Source: Parabacteroides sp. (lineage in GTDB: Bacteria > Bacteroidota > Bacteroidia > Bacteroidales > Tannerellaceae). From it: a stretch of DNA of 27,507 bases. The translations under genes were made by a program, and so were the position numbers. This document shows, piece after piece, positions 25,018-27,507 of the stretch. Within the stretch, counting starts at the first letter, position 1; each line of letters starts with the position of its first letter. The DNA lies in the NCBI GenBank assembly GCA_020026285.1, contig JAHHQS010000038.1, positions 1-27,507 on the forward strand, written 5' to 3'. The notes under the pieces were generated by a model. The model searched no databases, was not told the origin of the DNA, and worked only from the letters and a program-made list of their open reading frames with translations.

Positions 25018-25982
25018 ATATACATACAATTTTAAACGGGATACAAAAAGAAAATATAGAACTGACAGAATCCGAGATAAAGGAATTACTTTCGATTGAT
25101 AATTTCAGTGAAGATTTTTACCGCTTGATTTCGGCTTCGAATGAATATAGTAGGAAAACATTTGACAATAAAGGTTATGTATTTGTCCAGATAGGATTAA
25201 ATACAGAACCTTGTTCCGGGAATTGTTTGTTTTGTTCCATGGGATCCAATCATTTCTCGGTGAATGGAAGATGGCGAAAGAATCCGGATGAAGTCGTAGA
25301 AGAAATAAATAAAATAGAACAGGATGATATAAATGATGTTTTCCTGATGACAACAGCAGATTATCCGTTAAAAGATTATTTGCAGGTAGTAAGGAAGGTA
25401 AAACCTATTCTGAACGATAGGTTAAGACTTGTCGCCAACATAGCAGACTTTACTTTGGAAGAGGCCGAAATGTTGAAAGAGGCAGGAGTTACGGGAGCCT
25501 ATCATGTTAATAGGTTAAGAGAAGGAATAGATACATCATTAAAAGTGGAAACTCGTCTTCAGACATTAGATGCGATAAAACAATCAGGTCTTGAGTTGTA
25601 TTATTGTATTGAACCGATAGGGGCTGAACATACTTATGACGAGATTTTGACAGAAATTTTAAGGGCAAGAGAATTACATCCTGAGGTGATGGCTGTCATG
25701 AGAAGAGTCAATTATCCCGGTTCTCCGATGAGTGACAGAAAAATGATTTCTGCGATAGAACTTGTAAAGATTGCTGCGGTGACTAATCTGGTCGTAAAAC
25801 CTATAAGGGCAATGAATCTTCATGAGTCAGAGCCAATGAGTTTGCTGGCTGGTATAAATCAGCTTTATGCAGAGATTGGTGCTAACCCTAGAGATACAAG
25901 TGAGAAGACGGAATTAAGTAGAGGAATTAGCATTAATCAGGCTCGCATGATGTTGACCGATGCCGGTTATGTTGTTTGTTAG
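25014..25982 (+). CDS. Radical SAM protein, BioB/HydE/PylB-like
   Basis: 322 residues. The 4Fe-4S motif CX3CX2C is present as C67-SGN-C71-LF-C74 inside GLNTEPCSGNCLFCSMG. A full barrel of BioB/HydE/PylB style follows: VFLMTTADYPLKDYLQVVRK, LVANIADFTLEEAEMLKEAG, GAYHVNRLREGIDTSL in the place of the BioB YNHNLDT segment, LELYYCIEPIGAEHTYDE, and VMAVMRRVNYPGSPM. The reaction is not predictable from sequence. It overlaps the GTPase gene by 4 nt, so the two are translationally coupled and probably share a task in maturing or reactivating the methyltransferase system. No biotin, hydrogenase or pyrrolysine genes are near, so those specific roles are not supported. Confidence 0.85.
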   Translation: MNIHTILNGIQKENIELTESEIKELLSIDNFSEDFYRLISASNEYSRKTFDNKGYVFVQIGLNTEPCSGNCLFCSMGSNHFSVNGRWRKNPDEVVEEINKIEQDDINDVFLMTTADYPLKDYLQVVRKVKPILNDRLRLVANIADFTLEEAEMLKEAGVTGAYHVNRLREGIDTSLKVETRLQTLDAIKQSGLELYYCIEPIGAEHTYDEILTEILRARELHPEVMAVMRRVNYPGSPMSDRKMISAIELVKIAAVTNLVVKPIRAMNLHESEPMSLLAGINQLYAEIGANPRDTSEKTELSRGISINQARMMLTDAGYVVC

Positions 25983-26058
25983 GTATTAATAGGAATTTAA
26001 CGGTTAAAAGATTGGAAGAAAATTGATGACAAATATAGATTCCTAATTTCTAAATTTA

Positions 26059-26066
26059 TATCTTTG
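26059..26066 (+). promoter_or_regulatory. -7 element upstream of sulfatase
   Basis: TATCTTTG matches TAnnTTTG and would start transcription near 26073, about 12 nt before the ATG at 26085. It makes a TTG start at 26064 impossible for that transcript. A -33 TTG at the standard spacing was not found. Confidence 0.45.
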
Positions 26067-26084
26067 AATGAAAAGGAATCTATT

Positions 26085-27497
26085 ATGAAAAAGAAATCGT
26101 GGTTACTGAACGCAGCATTGCCTCTGATAGGTTTATGTAGTTGTTCGCAAAATATGGAACTACGTCCAAATGTTTTAGTCATTTTGTTGGATGATGCCGG
26201 TTATTCTAGTTTTAGTTTTAATGGAATGCCCGATATGGAAACTCCTTGTATTGATGCTTTGGCTAATGAAGGTGTGATATGTTCTGATGCTCATGTAATG
26301 GGATCTGTTAGTGCTCCTTCAAGAGCTATGTTAATGACAGGAAGATACGGACAACGTTTTGGCTTTGAATGCAATTTGGATGATCCTGACGCCGGCGTTC
26401 CTAATGAAGAAAATACATTGGGAGATTATTTCCAGAAAGCAGGATATGTAACAGCTGCTTTAGGAAAGTGGCATTTAGGTTCAGTTGATGGAATGCGTCC
26501 TAATCAGCAGGGATTCGATCATTTCTTCGGATTTTTAGCAGGTGGTCGTTCTTATTATTATCATCCTCAAACGTGTGATAAGCCGGGATCGTTACAAAAT
26601 TTGCAATTGAATGGCGTTCCTCAGAAATTTGATGGTTATTTAACAGATGTTCTTACTGACCATGCCATCTCTTATATTGATTCTGTACAAGGAGGAAGTA
26701 AACCTTTTATGATGTATCTTGCCTATAATGCGATTCATACTCCATTGGAAGCTCCTGAAGAAGATTTGAAGAAATATGAAGGACATCCGAGGCAGAAGAT
26801 TTTAGCCATGACACATAATGTGGATCGTAATATCGGTCGGCTGATAAGTAAGTTGAAAAAGGATAAAATATTTGATAATACGTTGATTTTCTTCCTGACA
26901 GATAATGGCGGTGCGACGAATAATCTGGAATCGAATCTCCCATTTAAAGGATTTAAAGGAAATAAGTTTGAAGGTGGTCATCGGGTTCCTTTTGCTGTTG
27001 TTTATGGTAATAAATTAAAGAAAGGTTCTGTTTTTAATGGTTTGGTTTCGTCGTTTGATATTATGGCTACAGCATTATCTGTGGCAGGTATTCAACAAGA
27101 TCCTTCCAAGCCGATAGATGGTGTCAATATTCTACCTTATTTGGAGGGGGAGAAAGAAGGAAATCCTCATGATATTCTTTTTTGGAGAAAGATGAAAGCC
27201 AAAGCTGCCAGAACTTCTGATGGATATAAATACATCGAACTGGATGGCTATGGTTCTGTTTTATATGATTTGAAATCGGATCCGAAAGAAGAGAATGATT
27301 TAAAAGATAAGTTCCCTGATATTGCTAAAAATTTGTCAAATCAGATTAAAGAATGGGAACAAGATAAGATCAGATGGAAATGGGATGAGGCTGATGGATG
27401 GCCGGAAGTTACAGATACGATTCATATAGATTTGATGAATAATAGAAGTTTGGATGAATTAATTTTTAGCCCAGGACAGAAACGAAAAACAAAATGA
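26085..27497 (+). CDS. Ser-type sulfatase (family S1), lipoprotein
   Basis: 470 residues from ATG 26085, giving MKKKSWLLNAALPLIGLCSC with a probable lipid Cys20; an upstream in-frame TTG (26064) overlaps the -7 element and is rejected. S1 sulfatase marks are LVILLDDAGY (metal Asp36, Asp37), the formylglycine site SVSAPSRAMLMTGRYG with Ser76 as the residue to be oxidised, AALGKWHLG, NAIHTPLEAP, and LTDNGGATNN followed by KGFKGNKFEGGHRVPF. A Ser at the modified position means maturation by the anaerobic radical SAM enzyme anSME, which is not encoded here. It removes sulfate esters from glycans in the periplasm. It lies 81-102 nt after the radical SAM gene and shows that the target glycan carries sulfate. 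The S1 subfamily was not determined. Confidence 0.93.
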   Translation: MKKKSWLLNAALPLIGLCSCSQNMELRPNVLVILLDDAGYSSFSFNGMPDMETPCIDALANEGVICSDAHVMGSVSAPSRAMLMTGRYGQRFGFECNLDDPDAGVPNEENTLGDYFQKAGYVTAALGKWHLGSVDGMRPNQQGFDHFFGFLAGGRSYYYHPQTCDKPGSLQNLQLNGVPQKFDGYLTDVLTDHAISYIDSVQGGSKPFMMYLAYNAIHTPLEAPEEDLKKYEGHPRQKILAMTHNVDRNIGRLISKLKKDKIFDNTLIFFLTDNGGATNNLESNLPFKGFKGNKFEGGHRVPFAVVYGNKLKKGSVFNGLVSSFDIMATALSVAGIQQDPSKPIDGVNILPYLEGEKEGNPHDILFWRKMKAKAARTSDGYKYIELDGYGSVLYDLKSDPKEENDLKDKFPDIAKNLSNQIKEWEQDKIRWKWDEADGWPEVTDTIHIDLMNNRSLDELIFSPGQKRKTK

Positions 27498-27507
27498 TGT
27501 CTTACTG

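Noticed and set aside
25014..25982. Biotin synthase (BioB)
   Set aside because: The CX3CX2C motif is shared by the whole superfamily, the YNHNLDT segment is replaced by YHVNRLREG, and no other biotin genes are present.
26064..26084. TTG start giving a seven-residue longer sulfatase
   Set aside because: The TTG is part of the -7 promoter element and the ATG at 26085 gives a normal lipoprotein signal.

Overview
The window looks like chromosomal DNA of a gut- or host-associated member of the Bacteroidales (Bacteroides/Parabacteroides-like). The evidence is a SusC/SusD pair, many lipoprotein-type signal peptides, short leaders with the Bacteroidetes -7 element TAnnTTTG, almost no Shine-Dalgarno sequences, and low G+C. 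Assignment below order level is not supported by anything I can see.

Left part (1-19146, all minus strand) is a polysaccharide utilisation locus. Read in the direction of transcription it holds: an AraC-type regulator with a secreted Ntn-hydrolase (19146-16993); a compact GH29-like lipoprotein followed by a decayed, internally deleted GH29 gene (16813-15009); a phosphate-selective-porin-like outer membrane protein (14821-13700); a secreted metallophosphoesterase (13428-12523); SusC, SusD and a full-length GH29 fucosidase (12319-6031); a GH125 alpha-1,6-mannosidase (5901-4477); and two large secreted glycoside-hydrolase-like proteins, one with an NPCBM domain and one cut by the left edge (4384-1). 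Strong inverted-repeat terminators separate several of these units. A 22-bp periodic repeat lies between the porin and phosphoesterase genes. No gene-free stretch exceeds 300 bp.

Right part (19257-27497, plus strand) is divergently transcribed. It encodes a UroD-fold methyltransferase, a sodium:solute symporter of the sugar type, a corrinoid protein with an intact B12-binding motif, a second UroD-fold (MtaA-like) methyltransferase fused to a thioredoxin-like domain, a CobW-type GTPase, a radical SAM protein of the BioB/HydE/PylB group, and a Ser-type sulfatase.

The most interesting reading (inference) is a PUL that carries its own corrinoid-dependent demethylation module. SusCD, the fucosidases, the mannosidase and the sulfatase would take apart an O-methylated, sulfated, fucose/mannose-containing glycan. 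The symporter would bring the methylated monosaccharide into the cytoplasm, the first UroD protein would move its methyl group to the corrinoid protein, and the second would pass it to an acceptor that is not identified here. The GTPase and radical SAM protein would then be maturation or reactivation factors, since no classical ASKHA/RACE-type corrinoid activator is present. I know of no described PUL with this architecture, but novelty needs a database check.
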